Shown in pieces: positions 6,072-6,522 of a stretch of 6,522 nt of DNA. Source of the DNA: an uncultured Oscillospiraceae bacterium (GTDB lineage Bacteria; Bacillota; Clostridia; Oscillospirales; Oscillospiraceae); NCBI GenBank assembly GCA_900769835.1, contig CAAGIE010000032.1, positions 1 through 6,522 of the forward strand, given 5' to 3'. Position 1 is the first letter of the stretch. Every line of letters starts with the position of its first letter. The translations under genes and the position numbers were made by a program. The notes below the pieces were generated by a model. It worked only from the letters and a program-made list of their open reading frames with translations, ran no database searches and was not told where the DNA came from.

Positions 6072-6097
6072 AACGGCATTGCATTTGCAATGCCGTT
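6072..6097. terminator. Terminator between mutY and rpmB, mainly for rpmB
   Basis: An 11-bp perfect stem (6072-6082 with 6087-6097) around the loop ATTT sits between convergent genes. On the minus strand it is followed by TTTTTGCTTTT, a good U tract beginning with the arm itself, 18 bp after the rpmB stop. On the plus strand it is followed only by ATCACTTTTCT, so it is a weaker terminator for mutY. Confidence 0.85.
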
Positions 6098-6115
6098 ATC
6101 ACTTTTCTAGGTAAA

Positions 6116-6304
6116 TCAGACAGCCCGCTCAACCTTGTTGGAACGGAGGCATCTGGTACAAGCGTACACATGGCACGGAGTACCGTTAACGACGGCCTTA
6201 ACACGCTTCACATTGGGCTTCCAGGTACGATTGGAACGTCTGTGGGAGTGGGAGACCTGGATACCAAAGGTCACGCCCTTACCACAAAAATCACACTTCG
6301 CCAT
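6116..6304 (-). CDS. rpmB: 50S ribosomal protein L28 (zinc-binding form)
   Basis: Structural protein of the large ribosomal subunit, 62 residues, matching the usual Firmicutes length. It begins MAKCDFCGKGVTFG, with SHSHRRSNRTWKPN (18-31) and the C-terminal CTRCLRSNKV (49-58). Cys4-x2-Cys7 and Cys49-x2-Cys52 form the zinc-binding pairs of the C+ type L28, as opposed to the C- paralogue that many bacteria express under zinc shortage; an extra Cys44 is present. The ATG at 6302-6304 is 6 bp from AGGAGGT (6311-6317). Single gene with its own promoter and terminator, divergent from the gene starting at 6489. Confidence 0.96.
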   Translation of the reverse strand: MAKCDFCGKGVTFGIQVSHSHRRSNRTWKPNVKRVKAVVNGTPCHVYACTRCLRSNKVERAV

Positions 6305-6340
6305 CACTGCACCTCCTATCTGAAGCAATCAAATTCATCT

Positions 6341-6356
6341 GCGCCCAAACAGGCGC
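6341..6356 (-). other. Small hairpin at the predicted 5' end of the rpmB mRNA
   Basis: GCGCC (6352-6356 read on the minus strand), a 6-nt loop, then GGCGC (6341-6345). The stem begins at or within a few bases of the predicted transcription start, a position where hairpins commonly protect mRNA from 5'-end decay. It does not overlap the ribosome binding site. No known riboswitch or r-protein binding site was recognised. Confidence 0.4.
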
Positions 6357-6362
6357 TTTGAT

Positions 6363-6391
6363 ATAATAGCAGACAACGAAGAAAAAAGCAA
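6363..6391 (-). promoter_or_regulatory. Promoter of rpmB
   Basis: Read on the minus strand, TTGCTT (6386-6391) and TATTAT (6363-6368) are separated by 17 bp. The -35 matches only three of six bases, but the DNA upstream (6392-6430) is almost pure A/T and could act as an UP element. The predicted start is near 6356. Confidence 0.6.
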
Positions 6392-6430
6392 GTATTTTTT
6401 TGCAAAAATTTTAGTTTTTTCAAAATAATA

Positions 6431-6459
6431 TTGATATTCTTTTTTTGAGCCGTTATAAT
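6431..6459 (+). promoter_or_regulatory. Sigma-A-type promoter of the gene starting at 6489
   Basis: TTGATA (6431-6436) and TATAAT (6454-6459) are separated by 17 bp, matching five and six of six consensus bases. The predicted start is near 6466, leaving a leader of about 23 nt that carries AAAGGAGG (6474-6481). Confidence 0.85.
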
Positions 6460-6488
6460 GTTTTTCAAATGGCAAAGGAGGAGCTTGT

Positions 6489-6522
6489 ATGATCAATATG
6501 TACAGCGTTGCGCTGACGGCTC
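6489..6522 (+). CDS. Start of an unidentified gene, cut by the window end
   Basis: Only the first 11 residues are present (MINMYSVALTA). They do not identify a family. The gene is real because it has a consensus promoter (6431-6459), an AAAGGAGG ribosome binding site 7 bp before the ATG, and a position divergent from rpmB. A second in-frame ATG at codon 4 is a possible alternative start but is farther from the site. Confidence 0.7.
   Translation, partial: MINMYSVALTA

Noticed and set aside
6305..6328. Eight-residue N-terminal extension of L28
   Set aside because: It would put the ribosome binding site inside the coding region; L28 proteins begin with MAK plus the CxxC.
1..6522. CRISPR arrays, tRNA genes, insertion sequences, riboswitches, toxin-antitoxin or defence genes
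   Set aside because: No repeated spacers, cloverleaf, transposase motifs or known aptamer cores were seen; all sizeable frames are accounted for by core genes.

Overview
The window looks like ordinary core chromosome from a low-to-moderate GC Firmicute, most likely class Clostridia and possibly Oscillospirales. This rests on strong AAAGGAGG-type ribosome binding sites before every gene, sigma-A-like promoters, a zinc-binding (four-Cys) L28, a 240-residue TcdA of the Firmicutes form and clostridial-style MutY motifs. The taxonomic call is inference. There are no mobile elements, tRNA/rRNA genes or CRISPR repeats, and gene density is high, with every intergenic gap under 200 bp.

Layout. (1) Bases 1-686, minus: 5' part of a type-2 (MOFRL/DUF4147) glycerate kinase, cut by the window edge. 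(2) Bases 687-805: a divergent promoter pair with the two -35 boxes back to back. (3) Bases 806-1528, plus: tcdA (t6A-to-cyclic-t6A dehydratase). It converges on (4) rodA-like SEDS glycosyltransferase, bases 1562-2734, minus; the two genes share one bidirectional terminator in a 33-bp gap. (5) Bases 2735-2909: a second divergent promoter region. (6) Bases 2910-3569 and 3581-4969, plus: a two-gene operon of a left-handed beta-helix, GlmU-acetyltransferase-like protein and glmM. (7) Terminator, then mutY at 5029-6054, plus. (8) A terminator between mutY and the convergent rpmB (6116-6304, minus). (9) A third, very AT-rich divergent promoter region, then the first codons of an unrecognised gene at 6489, plus.

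Functional reading. The centre concerns the cell wall. GlmM makes glucosamine-1-phosphate, and its operon partner keeps the GlmU acetyltransferase catalytic His/Tyr/Asn pattern but has no uridylyltransferase domain, so it is a candidate stand-alone GlcN-1-P acetyltransferase. Divergent from them is a RodA-type polymerase that consumes lipid II, the end product of the UDP-GlcNAc pathway. A 7-bp inverted repeat with arms 21 bp apart lies exactly between the two -35 boxes, which makes shared control conceivable. The two glm-operon genes also show a much stronger codon bias (Lys AAG, Arg CGC/CGT) than mutY, consistent with high expression from a near-consensus promoter.

No clearly new biological system is visible. 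The points most worth checking are the detached acetyltransferase-like partner of GlmM and the rodA/glm shared regulatory region.
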